Assembly (NCBI GenBank): GCA_027492485.1
Contig: JAPUER010000060.1
Location: forward strand, 1-64,000
DNA: 64,000 nt
Direction: 5' to 3'
Source of the DNA: Betaproteobacteria bacterium
GTDB lineage: Bacteria > Pseudomonadota > Gammaproteobacteria > Burkholderiales > Casimicrobiaceae
Positions 29,817 to 37,687 of the stretch are shown here, piece after piece. The position numbers were made by a program, and so were the translations under genes. The notes below the pieces were generated by a model. That model ran no database searches, had not been told where the DNA came from, and saw only the letters and a list, made by a program, of their open reading frames with translations. Positions within the stretch are counted from its first letter, which is position 1. Each line of letters starts with the position of its first letter.

Positions 29817-29935
29817 AAATTTTTCCGGCGTAATTTTCACCAATCTCGCATCGCCGCGCTACGATGTTCACCTTATGAACCGTCGCCGCGTAGCGCGGGA
29901 CGACATCGCGATAGCCCGACGCCCAAGGAGGACCC

Positions 29936-31090
29936 ATGCCCGTCATCACCAATATCGAAGACCTGCGCGTGCTCGCCCAGAAGCGCGTGCCGCGCATGTT
30001 CTACGACTACGCCGATTCCGGGTCGTGGACCGAGAGCACCTATCGCGGCAACGAGGCGGATTTTCAGGGCATCAAGTTCCGCCAGCGCGTTGCCGTCAAC
30101 ATGGAAGGACGCACGACCGCGGTGACGATGGTTGGCCAGGACGCGAAGATGCCGGTGGTGATCGCGCCGGTCGGTCTGACCGGCATGCAGCACGCCGACG
30201 GCGAGATCCTGGCCGCGAAGGCTGCCGAAAAGTTTGGCATTCCGTTCACGCTGTCGACCATGAGCATCTGCTCGATCGAGGACATCGCGGCCAACACCAC
30301 GGCGCCGTTCTGGTTCCAACTCTACATGATGCGCGACCGCGATGCCATGGCGCGCATGATCGAGCGCGCGCGAGCCGCCAAATGCAGCGCGCTGGTGCTG
30401 ACGCTCGATCTGCAGGTGATCGGCCAGCGTCACAAGGATCTCAAGAACGGGCTGACCGCACCGCCGCGGCCAACCATCGCCAACATCATCAATCTCATGA
30501 CCAAGCCGCGCTGGTGTCTGGGCATGCTCGGCACGCGCCGGCACAGCTTCGGCAACCTGGTCGGCCACGTCAAGGAGGTCAGCGACATGAAGTCGCTCGC
30601 CGCCTGGACCAACGAGCAGTTCGACCCGCGGCTGTCGTGGCCCGACGTCAAATGGGTCAAGGAGCGCTGGGGCGGCAAGCTGATCCTAAAGGGTATCCAG
30701 GACGTCGAGGACGCCCGACTGGCCGTCGAGAGCGGCGCCGATGCCATCGTCGTTTCCAACCACGGCGGCCGCCAGCTCGACGGCGCCGAGACCTCGATCC
30801 GCGCGCTGCCGCGCATCGTCGACGCGGTGGGCGACAAGATCGAAGTGCACATGGACGGCGGCGTGCGCTCGGGTCAGGACGTGCTGCGCGCCTGGGCGCT
30901 GGGCGCCAGAGGCGTCTGGATCGGCCGCGCGATGGTCTATGGCCTCGGCGCGATGGGCGAGGCCGGCGTCAGCAAGGCACTGCAGATCATCCACAAGGAA
31001 CTCGACGTCACGATGGCCTTCTGCGGGCGGACCGACATCAAGACAGTGGACAGATCGATTCTTTTGCCGGGGACGTTTCCGACGGCGTAG
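29936..31090 (+). CDS. lldD: FMN-dependent L-lactate dehydrogenase / alpha-hydroxy-acid oxidase
   Basis: A 384-aa FMN enzyme oxidising L-lactate (or a related 2-hydroxy acid) to the keto acid, passing electrons to quinone. FMN- and substrate-binding features are RMFYDYADSGSWTEST near residues 19-34, FWFQLYMMRDRD, and the catalytic His-containing SNHGGRQLDG near 261. DGGVRSGQDVLRAWALGA and IGRAMVYGLG bind the flavin phosphate. A ribosome binding site AAGGAGG lies about six bases before the ATG. The exact substrate within the family is inferred. Confidence 0.88.
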   Translation: MPVITNIEDLRVLAQKRVPRMFYDYADSGSWTESTYRGNEADFQGIKFRQRVAVNMEGRTTAVTMVGQDAKMPVVIAPVGLTGMQHADGEILAAKAAEKFGIPFTLSTMSICSIEDIAANTTAPFWFQLYMMRDRDAMARMIERARAAKCSALVLTLDLQVIGQRHKDLKNGLTAPPRPTIANIINLMTKPRWCLGMLGTRRHSFGNLVGHVKEVSDMKSLAAWTNEQFDPRLSWPDVKWVKERWGGKLILKGIQDVEDARLAVESGADAIVVSNHGGRQLDGAETSIRALPRIVDAVGDKIEVHMDGGVRSGQDVLRAWALGARGVWIGRAMVYGLGAMGEAGVSKALQIIHKELDVTMAFCGRTDIKTVDRSILLPGTFPTA

Positions 31091-31105
31091 CTGCCATCAA
31101 CCGGC

Positions 31106-31132
31106 GTAGCGTGGGCAACAAGTTGCCCACGC
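31106..31132 (+). repeat. REP hairpin with GTAG foot, left of RAYT gene
   Basis: The tetranucleotide GTAG is followed by one base and then the palindrome GTGGGCAAC-AA-GTTGCCCAC, extended by GC pairs on each side. It matches the REP layout cleaved by REP-associated tyrosine transposases, and it lies inverted relative to the copy on the other side of the gene. Confidence 0.85.
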
Positions 31133-31133
31133 G

Positions 31134-31679
31134 TCACTCCACATCGCCCATGACCATCGACGCTGAACCGCCGCCCCAATCGGTTGGATATGCGCCGTTC
31201 TGGATGTAGCGATGAATCGACGAGTACGACCAATCGCTTGCGCTGGCAACGAAGCCGTGCTTGACCGGATTGAAATGAATGTAATCCACGTGTGCCTGCA
31301 AGTCTATGGCATCGCGGATTTGGTGCTCCCAGAAACGCCGCTGCCAGAGCGTTGATTCGCCGTGCGCCAGCTTCGAGTCGTTCATCAAATCTGCACGATG
31401 GAGCCGTGCGCCCACGCGCCGCGTCAGGCCGCGTTTGATTGCACTCCAGCGAATCGAGAAGTCGGCATCAGCCGGCGGCAACGTCCAGACGCAATGCATA
31501 TGATCGGGTAACAGCACCCATGCGTCGATGACGAACGGATGATTGCTTCGTGCTTGCTGGATGGATTCGCGTAGCGCGACCCGGACGTCGTCATCGCAAA
31601 GAAATCGTTGCCAACGATAGGTGACGACCGTGAAGAAGTAGGTGCCGCCGGCGGCGGTTGCTCGACGATAGTGCGTCAT
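31134..31679 (-). CDS. rayT: REP-associated tyrosine transposase (RAYT)
   Basis: A 181-aa single-strand nuclease of the Y1 HUH family. The HUH metal motif is His60-Met61-His62 in LLPDHMHCVW, and the catalytic Tyr is Tyr133 in HVDYIHFNPVKHG. RAYTs are domesticated relatives of IS200/IS605 transposases that process REP palindromes. Here one REP lies on each side in inverted orientation, both with the GTAG foot. The catalytic residues are intact, so the protein is probably active. It has no accessory IS genes and is not an IS200 element. Confidence 0.92.
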   Translation of the reverse strand: MTHYRRATAAGGTYFFTVVTYRWQRFLCDDDVRVALRESIQQARSNHPFVIDAWVLLPDHMHCVWTLPPADADFSIRWSAIKRGLTRRVGARLHRADLMNDSKLAHGESTLWQRRFWEHQIRDAIDLQAHVDYIHFNPVKHGFVASASDWSYSSIHRYIQNGAYPTDWGGGSASMVMGDVE

Positions 31680-31698
31680 GCGCCGATGTTAGCGACGC

Positions 31699-31723
31699 GT
31701 GGGCAACAAGTTGCCCACCCTAC
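31699..31723 (-). repeat. REP hairpin with GTAG foot, right of RAYT gene
   Basis: The palindrome GTGGGCAAC / GTTGCCCAC has GTAG one base outside it when read on the minus strand. It pairs with the copy at 31106-31132 as a head-to-head REP pair enclosing the transposase gene, and lies 20 bases upstream of its start codon. Confidence 0.85.
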
Positions 31724-31747
31724 GGCGCTGGAAGCGAAATCGTTGAG

Positions 31748-32599
31748 TCAAACCGCTACCGGCACCACTCCACCCAGCTTCTCGGTAATCTCCCGCGCCG
31801 TGTGCGCGACGAGTGGACCGAGTTTTAGGATGCGCTCGTCGGTGAGGCGGGCGATGGGACCGGCCAGCGAGATCGCGCCCAGCGGCTCGGCGAATTCGTC
31901 GTAGATCGGGGCGGCGACGCAGCGCAGGCCCATGGCGTTTTCTTCGTCGTCGTAGCTGTAGCCGCGGGCGCGGATGGCTGCGAACTGCTGGCGCAGGCGG
32001 TCGGGGTCGGTGATGGTCTTGGACGTCAGTTGCACCAAGTCCGAATTGCGCAGCACGATCGCCAGTTCGTCTTCCGGCAGTGCCGCGAGCATCGCCTTGC
32101 CGGAGCCGCTGGCGTGCGCGGGGATGCGCGAGCCGAGGCGCACCAGCATGCGCATCACCTCGTGGCACTGCACCTGCCCGATGAAACAGGCGTAAGTGTT
32201 GTCGAGGATCGACAGGTTGGCCGTTTCGCCGGAGGCCTCCATCAGTTTGCGCAGATAGGGATGGCTCTCGCCGACGAAATCGCGGGTGGACACAAAGGCG
32301 CAACCGACGCGATAGGTCTTGAGCCCTACATACCAGAGGCCGGATTCCTTGGCCTGATAGACAAATCCCATGTCCGCCAGCGTGTTGAGCAGGCGGTGCG
32401 CCGTCGACGGTGGCAGGCTGACGCGGCTGGAAATTTCGGTCAGCGTGATGCCGCCTTCGGTTTCGGCGAGCTTCTCCAGCAGCGTCAAGCCGCGGGTAAG
32501 GCTTTGCACGCCGCCACTGGCGGACGCTGAGCCGGCACCGCGCGCACGGCGGCCGGCCGTGGCGGCCGGATCGGCATGGAATGGGGCGCGGGACGGCAT
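31748..32599 (-). CDS. IclR-family transcriptional regulator
   Basis: A 283-aa regulator. After a low-complexity Ala/Arg-rich N-terminus (about 30 residues) comes the IclR winged helix-turn-helix (VQSLTRGLTLLEKLAETEGG, LPPSTAHRLLNTLADMGFV). The effector domain follows with the typical SGSGKAMLAALPE and LGAISLAGPIARL. The ATG at 32599 has AAGGA seven bases upstream; an in-frame ATG at 32632 has none. It is divergent from the TonB-receptor operon, but an FNR-type site makes a different regulator likelier for that operon. Confidence 0.88.
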   Translation of the reverse strand: MPSRAPFHADPAATAGRRARGAGSASASGGVQSLTRGLTLLEKLAETEGGITLTEISSRVSLPPSTAHRLLNTLADMGFVYQAKESGLWYVGLKTYRVGCAFVSTRDFVGESHPYLRKLMEASGETANLSILDNTYACFIGQVQCHEVMRMLVRLGSRIPAHASGSGKAMLAALPEDELAIVLRNSDLVQLTSKTITDPDRLRQQFAAIRARGYSYDDEENAMGLRCVAAPIYDEFAEPLGAISLAGPIARLTDERILKLGPLVAHTAREITEKLGGVVPVAV

Positions 32600-32791
32600 G
32601 ACGGGTTCCTTGGTCTGGGCGGGCTTGAACATTCGAGTCTATCCAATCCAGGGTGGCCGTGGAAACAAGTTTCGCATGCCGGAACTAACCCGGTTTTGCC
32701 GACGATCCCTGCGTTGCCGGGTGTCGGCGACGGAGACGACGTGTGTGCTTTTGCAACGATTGGCCGATTCCGAGCCGATGATTTTGCAAAA

Positions 32792-32832
32792 TTGACCTTA
32801 GTCAAATACGAATTATTCGCATTCAATAACAT
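32792..32832 (+). promoter_or_regulatory. FNR/DNR-type operator and -10 box upstream of the TonB-receptor/nnrS operon
   Basis: TTGAC-CTTA-GTCAA at 32792-32805 is a perfect 5-4-5 palindrome matching the FNR/DNR/NnrR binding pattern. Counting 41.5 bases from its centre places a start site near 32840. TAACAT at 32827-32832 is a fair -10 (4 of 6) at exactly the matching place. This is the arrangement of a class II FNR-activated promoter. The leader to the ATG at 32878 would be about 38 nt. Which family member binds is not determined. Confidence 0.65.
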
Positions 32833-32877
32833 TGAGGCCAGCAGGAAACGATTGATCGCCTGCCCTAACAGGAGACC

Positions 32878-34962
32878 TTGATGCCGATGTTTCGTATTGC
32901 CTTACGCCCGCTGGCTTGCAGTATTGCCGCGCTGTGTGCTACTCCCCTGGCCTTCGCCGAGGGCACGCTGGCGCCGGTCAACGTGACCGCCAAAGGCTAT
33001 GAATCCGACACGTTGAACACGCCCGGCGCCATCTTCGCGGCCGACGGCGAAGCGTTGCGCCGCAACGGCGCCAACAATCTTGGCGAGGCATTGCGGGGCG
33101 AGGCGGGAATGGCGGCAACCGACGACAGCGCGCAGGGCCAAAACCCCGTCATCCGTGGCCTCAAAAAGGAAAGCCTCGTGCTTTTGGTGGACGGGATGCG
33201 CTTCAATTCGGCGCAGCCGCAGGGCGCCATCGCTTCGTTCATGTCGCTTGCACTGGCGGAGCGTGTCGAGGTGGTCAAGGGGCCGGCGTCCGTGCTGTAC
33301 GGCACAGGCGCCATCGGTGGCGCCATCAACGTACTGTTGCCGCAGGCCCGCTTCGAACCTGGCGCCAAAGTGCGCGCAGGCATCGGCTATGACAGCGCCA
33401 GCAACGGCGTCCGCGGCAGTGGCGTGGCCAACTTCTCCGGCGGCGACCACGCCGTGTTGCTTGGCGCGTCGCTCGCTCACAGCGACGACTATCGGGCGCC
33501 GGACGGCAAGGTCGATCGTACCGGCTATGACTCCAGCGCCGTCATCGGTCAGTACCGCTTCCGCATCGACGCCCGGCAGCAACTTCGCGTTTCGTTGCAG
33601 CAGCAACGCGATGAGGATGTCTGGTATCCGGGCTCGACCAAGCCAAACAGCAGTCCGCTGGTCGGCGCCACGACGGTTCATTCGCCGAAACAGGAGCGGA
33701 CGCTGGGCGAGGTCGGCTATAGCTTCAAGGACACCGGCCGCACGCCGTTCAGCGTCGACGTCCGCGCTTACCGCCAGCAGATGGAGCGCCAGGTCTTCGC
33801 CTGGAGCGATGTCGCCAGGCTCGATGTCTCGCGCACCAACGTAACCTTTGCAACCAACGGGTTCGACGTCAGGGCCGACTGGTTGCTCAATCCGCAACAT
33901 TTGCTTTCCACAGGGCTGAACCTGTGGCAAATGGAGGCCTCGCCTGAGCGCTATCTTGCCAACCCGCCCGCCTTCGCCAGCGTGCGGCGGGATCCCTTCG
34001 CCGATGGTCGCATCAACGCGATCGGCGCCTATGCGCAGGACGACATGCGCTTCGACCAACTGAGCGCGCTGGCGGCAGTGCGCTACGACCGCGTCAAGGG
34101 CGACGCCGCCGCGATGGCCAATCCGGCCAACCCGGCGCAAACGATCACAACCAACCTGGCCCGCGAGGACGGCACGGTGTCCGGCAGCCTCGGTCTCAGC
34201 TATCAGGTGTCGCCGCTGTTACGGCCTTACGCGAGTGTGGCGCGCGGCTTCCGTGCCGGCGAAATGCGCGAACGGTTTGAATCGTCGCCGCGCGGCGATG
34301 GTTACTACTACGTCGGCAGCCCGCAGATCAGACCGGAAATCTCGACGCAGTTCGAGCTTGGCATCAAGGGCGAGGACGATCGTCTGTCGTGGTCGCTGGC
34401 GGCATTCCGCAATCAGATTCGCGACTACATGAGTGGCCGCGACATCTCCGGCACTGCCCGCGCCACAGCGTTGTGCGGCGCGGCCAATGCCGGCGCCTGC
34501 AAGGAGACGGTCAACATCGGCAAGGTCGTCATCGACGGCCTGGAGGCGCAGGGCCGCTGGCGCGCCTGGCAGGGTCACTGGCTGAAGGCGGCGGTAACAG
34601 TCTTGCGCGGGCAGAACAAGGAGATCGACGAGCCGCTGTTCCAGATGCCGGCCGACGAACTCTCGCTCGGCTGGGAAGGGCATTTCGCAGCCGGCTGGAG
34701 CGCCGACGTCAACGCCCGCTTCGTGCGCCGGCAAGACCGCGTCGCGACCGTCTTTTCACGCGGTTCGGAAAACGTCACGCCCGGCTTCGGCACCGCCGAC
34801 CTCGGCGTCAACTACCGAATGAACAAACGGCACACGTTTCGTGTCGTGCTGAAGAACGCGTTTGACCGCAAGTACCATGAAGCGCTGACCGAAGGTGTTT
34901 CCGGTCGCGAGATTCCACGGCCGGGCCGAAGTCTGTACCTATCGTGGCAGGGCGAGTTCTGA
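32878..34962 (+). CDS. TonB-dependent outer-membrane receptor
   Basis: A 694-aa outer-membrane receptor. A signal peptide (cleavage near AFAEG) and TonB-box-like LAPVNVTA lead into the plug (about residues 40-155: NPVIRGLKKESLVLLVDGMR, VEVVKGPASVLYGTGAIGGAIN). The 22-strand barrel ends in SLYLSWQGEF with the terminal Phe. One extracellular loop carries a Cys pair (CGAANAGAC). The plug resembles heme/hemoglobin and siderophore receptors, but the ligand cannot be read from the sequence. It heads a probable operon with an ABC importer and nnrS under an FNR-type site. Confidence 0.9.
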   Translation: MMPMFRIALRPLACSIAALCATPLAFAEGTLAPVNVTAKGYESDTLNTPGAIFAADGEALRRNGANNLGEALRGEAGMAATDDSAQGQNPVIRGLKKESLVLLVDGMRFNSAQPQGAIASFMSLALAERVEVVKGPASVLYGTGAIGGAINVLLPQARFEPGAKVRAGIGYDSASNGVRGSGVANFSGGDHAVLLGASLAHSDDYRAPDGKVDRTGYDSSAVIGQYRFRIDARQQLRVSLQQQRDEDVWYPGSTKPNSSPLVGATTVHSPKQERTLGEVGYSFKDTGRTPFSVDVRAYRQQMERQVFAWSDVARLDVSRTNVTFATNGFDVRADWLLNPQHLLSTGLNLWQMEASPERYLANPPAFASVRRDPFADGRINAIGAYAQDDMRFDQLSALAAVRYDRVKGDAAAMANPANPAQTITTNLAREDGTVSGSLGLSYQVSPLLRPYASVARGFRAGEMRERFESSPRGDGYYYVGSPQIRPEISTQFELGIKGEDDRLSWSLAAFRNQIRDYMSGRDISGTARATALCGAANAGACKETVNIGKVVIDGLEAQGRWRAWQGHWLKAAVTVLRGQNKEIDEPLFQMPADELSLGWEGHFAAGWSADVNARFVRRQDRVATVFSRGSENVTPGFGTADLGVNYRMNKRHTFRVVLKNAFDRKYHEALTEGVSGREIPRPGRSLYLSWQGEF

Positions 34963-34981
34963 ACAACACGGGAGACATTCG

Positions 34982-35998
34982 ATGACCAGCAAACTCCTGC
35001 GGCGGTGGCTGGCCGCCGCTGCATTCGCGGCAACGCTTGCCGCCACCCCGGTGCTGGCGGCCGGCAAGTTGCCGAAACTGACGCTGTCCGGTCCGTTCGC
35101 CGCAGTTTCGTTCCCGCTCATTCACATCGTCGAGAGCGGCGCGCTGAAGGACGTCGTCGAGTCGGTGGAGTTCGTGCCGTGGAAGAACCCCGACCAGCTC
35201 CGTGTCATGGCGCTCGACGGCAAGGGCAGCGCCGATTTCATGGCGATGCCGAGCAACGTTGCCGCCAATCTCTATAACCGCGGCGTCAAGCTGCAACTGG
35301 TCAACATCTCGACCTGGGGCGTGCTCTGGCTGGTGTCGCGCGACAAATCGCTGAAGACGCTGGGAGATTTTCAGGGCAAGGAAGTGCTGATGCCTTTCCG
35401 CGCCGACATGCCGGACATCGTGTTCCAGATGCTTGCCGACAAGGCGGGGCTCGACGCCAAGAAAAACTTCCGGCTTCGCTACGTGGCCACGCCGCTCGAT
35501 GCCATGCAGTTGCTCGTCGCACGCCAGGCGGATCACGCACTGCTCGCCGAACCCGCGGTGTCGATGGCCTTGCGCAAGACCCGGTCGTTCCCGATCAGCA
35601 TCATCGCGCCGGATCTCTACCGCAGCGTCGACCTGCAGCATGAATGGGGACGCCTGCTCAAGCGCGAGGCCCGCATTCCGCAGGCGGGCATCGCCGCCAT
35701 GGGACAGGCGCTGGCCGACCCGGCGCTCATCGAGCGCTTCCAGCATGCCTACGCCGCCTCGCTCAAGTGGTGCGAAACCCAGCCCGACGCGTGCGGCACG
35801 ATGGTTGCCAAGCGCATCGACATGCTCACCGCGGAGGCGGTGGCCGATTCGGTTCGGGTCGACAACACTGCGTTCGTGACGGCGCAGGACGCACGCGCCG
35901 AGCTGGAATTTTTCTTCGGCCAGTTGCACGCTCGCCAGCCGGGATTGATCGGCGGCAGGTTGCCGGACGCCGGCTTTTACTACAGCCCGAAAAAGTGA
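34982..35998 (+). CDS. ABC transporter substrate-binding protein, NitT/TauT-like family
   Basis: A 338-aa periplasmic binding protein with a signal peptide (AAAAFAATLAATPVLAAG). The fold resembles NMT1/THI5 and nitrate/taurine binders (LTLSGPFAAVSFPL, MAMPSNVAANLYNRG, LLVARQADHALLAEPAV). GGGAG sits seven bases before the ATG. It lies 19 bases after the TonB receptor gene, so receptor and binding protein probably hand over the same ligand. The usual ligands of this family are small organic or inorganic anions; here the ligand is unknown. Confidence 0.85.
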   Translation: MTSKLLRRWLAAAAFAATLAATPVLAAGKLPKLTLSGPFAAVSFPLIHIVESGALKDVVESVEFVPWKNPDQLRVMALDGKGSADFMAMPSNVAANLYNRGVKLQLVNISTWGVLWLVSRDKSLKTLGDFQGKEVLMPFRADMPDIVFQMLADKAGLDAKKNFRLRYVATPLDAMQLLVARQADHALLAEPAVSMALRKTRSFPISIIAPDLYRSVDLQHEWGRLLKREARIPQAGIAAMGQALADPALIERFQHAYAASLKWCETQPDACGTMVAKRIDMLTAEAVADSVRVDNTAFVTAQDARAELEFFFGQLHARQPGLIGGRLPDAGFYYSPKK

Positions 35999-36023
35999 TT
36001 GCGCAAACGAACGGGCGCAGACG

Positions 36024-36830
36024 ATGAATCTGCTCCGGGCCTGGCTCGGCGGCCTGCCGGCGTATCTCTGGAGCGGCTGGGGTGCCATTGCCAGCCTGTT
36101 TCTGCTGCTTGCCGCGTGGGAAGGGACCAGTGCGTTTTATGGCCCGCTGATCCTGCCCGATCCGGGGACCGTGTTCGCCACGCTGGCGCGCATGTTCGAT
36201 AGCGGCGCGGCGTGGCCGGAGCTGGGCGTGACCACGCGCCGTGCCGCCAGCGGCCTGGCGCTGGCGATCGCCGTGGGCAGTGTGCTGGGCATGCTGGCCG
36301 GCGTTTCGCTCACCGCGTCGATGATGTCGCGCCCGCTGGTCACCGTGTTGCTCGGCACGCCACCGATCGCGTGGCTGGTGCTGGCGATGCTCTGGTTCGG
36401 TGCCTCGGACGGCACGCCGGTGTTTACGGTGTTCGTCGCCTGCTTTCCGGTGATCTTCGTTGGCGCCCTGCAAGGCACGCGCACGCTCGACGGGCAATTG
36501 AAGGAGATGGCGACGGCGTTCCGCCTGCCGCTGCGCATGAAACTGTTCGACCTCTATCTGCCGCACGTCGTGTCGTATCTGTTTCCGGCCTGGATTACCG
36601 CGCTGGGCACCTCGTGGAAGGTGGTCGTCATGGCCGAATTGCTGTCCTCGGCTGACGGGGTTGGCGCCGCGCTCGCCGTGAGCCGGGCGCAGCTCGACAC
36701 GGCGGCGACGCTGGCCTGGATCACGGCAGTCGTCGGCACCTTGCTGGCGGTCGAGTATCTGCTGCTGGAGCCGATCAAACGCGAGCTGGAGCGCTGGCGG
36801 CGCGATTCCGGTGCGGTGGCGACGCCATGA
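36024..36830 (+). CDS. ABC transporter permease, SsuC/TauC-like
   Basis: A 268-aa inner-membrane permease of the nitrate/sulfonate/taurine type with six predicted helices. The EAA-loop equivalent is DGQLKEMATAFRLPLRMKLFDL (about residues 157-178) followed by LPHVVSYLFPAW. It overlaps the ATPase start by four bases and serves the preceding binding protein. Confidence 0.88.
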   Translation: MNLLRAWLGGLPAYLWSGWGAIASLFLLLAAWEGTSAFYGPLILPDPGTVFATLARMFDSGAAWPELGVTTRRAASGLALAIAVGSVLGMLAGVSLTASMMSRPLVTVLLGTPPIAWLVLAMLWFGASDGTPVFTVFVACFPVIFVGALQGTRTLDGQLKEMATAFRLPLRMKLFDLYLPHVVSYLFPAWITALGTSWKVVVMAELLSSADGVGAALAVSRAQLDTAATLAWITAVVGTLLAVEYLLLEPIKRELERWRRDSGAVATP

Positions 36831-37687
36831 GCCGCGAGCTGCGCATCGAGGCGGTGTCGCATGCCTACGCGCTACGCGAGGTGCTGCACGACATCGCGCT
36901 GACGCTGCCCGCCGGCCGTACGCTGGCGCTGGTGGGGCCATCGGGCTGCGGCAAGACGACCCTGCTGCATCTCTGCGCCGGTCTGCTGACGGTGCAGACG
37001 GGGGTGCTGAAGAACGGTTTCCTGCGCCCGGCGGTGATGTTTCAGGAGCCGCGACTGCTGCCCTGGCAGAGCACGCGCGACAACATCGCGCTCGGTCTGA
37101 AGGCGCTCGCGGTGCCGACGGCGGAGCTGCGCCGGCGCGCCGACGCGATTGGCCACGCGGTCGGGCTCGACGCGCTGGCGTTGTCGCAATTTCCGAACGC
37201 GCTATCGGGCGGCATGCAGAGCCGCGCGGCGCTGGCACGCGCGCTGGCCCTGGCGCCCGACTTGCTGTTGATGGACGAGCCGTTTTCCGCGCTCGACATC
37301 GGCCTGAAGGCGCAGTTGCATCGCCTGTTGCTCGATCACCAGAGCGCCCACGGGCTCGCCGTGCTGATGATCACTCACGACTTGATGGAGGCGCTGCGGC
37401 TGGCCGACAGCGTGGTGGTGATGGCTGCCGACCCCGGCCGCATCGTGTTTCGCGCCGAGCTGGCGACGCCGGCGAGGGAGCGCAGCGAGGCGGACGTATT
37501 TCGCAGTACCGCGGCGTTGCTGCGGCAACCGGCCGTGTGTGCGGCGTTCGACCTGGCCGTGCCGCCGGCAACCGCCGCGCGGGAGGCGGGCGAGGGCGAC
37601 GGTGCGTTGCCGCTGTTCACGTCGGTGCTTGCCGATGCGGTTGACGGTAACGCCGGTGTGCCGCCGAAGAAAGGGCTTTCGTGTTGA
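36827..37687 (+). CDS. ABC transporter ATPase, SsuB/TauB-like
   Basis: A 286-aa ATPase with Walker A GPSGCGKTTL, Q-loop MFQEPRLLPWQ, signature LSGGMQSRAALARAL (Met-Gln replaces the more usual Glu/Gln-Gln), Walker B LLLMDEPFSALD and H-loop MITHDLMEAL. It has a roughly 60-residue C-terminal extension of low complexity. Its end overlaps the GTG start of nnrS, which ties the ABC importer and NnrS together translationally. Confidence 0.9.
   Translation: MSRELRIEAVSHAYALREVLHDIALTLPAGRTLALVGPSGCGKTTLLHLCAGLLTVQTGVLKNGFLRPAVMFQEPRLLPWQSTRDNIALGLKALAVPTAELRRRADAIGHAVGLDALALSQFPNALSGGMQSRAALARALALAPDLLLMDEPFSALDIGLKAQLHRLLLDHQSAHGLAVLMITHDLMEALRLADSVVVMAADPGRIVFRAELATPARERSEADVFRSTAALLRQPAVCAAFDLAVPPATAAREAGEGDGALPLFTSVLADAVDGNAGVPPKKGLSC

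Noticed and set aside
31134..31679. Annotation as an IS200/IS605 insertion sequence
   Set aside because: The protein has RAYT-type motifs, no accessory gene, and is flanked by inverted REP hairpins rather than IS200 ends, so it is not a classical insertion sequence.
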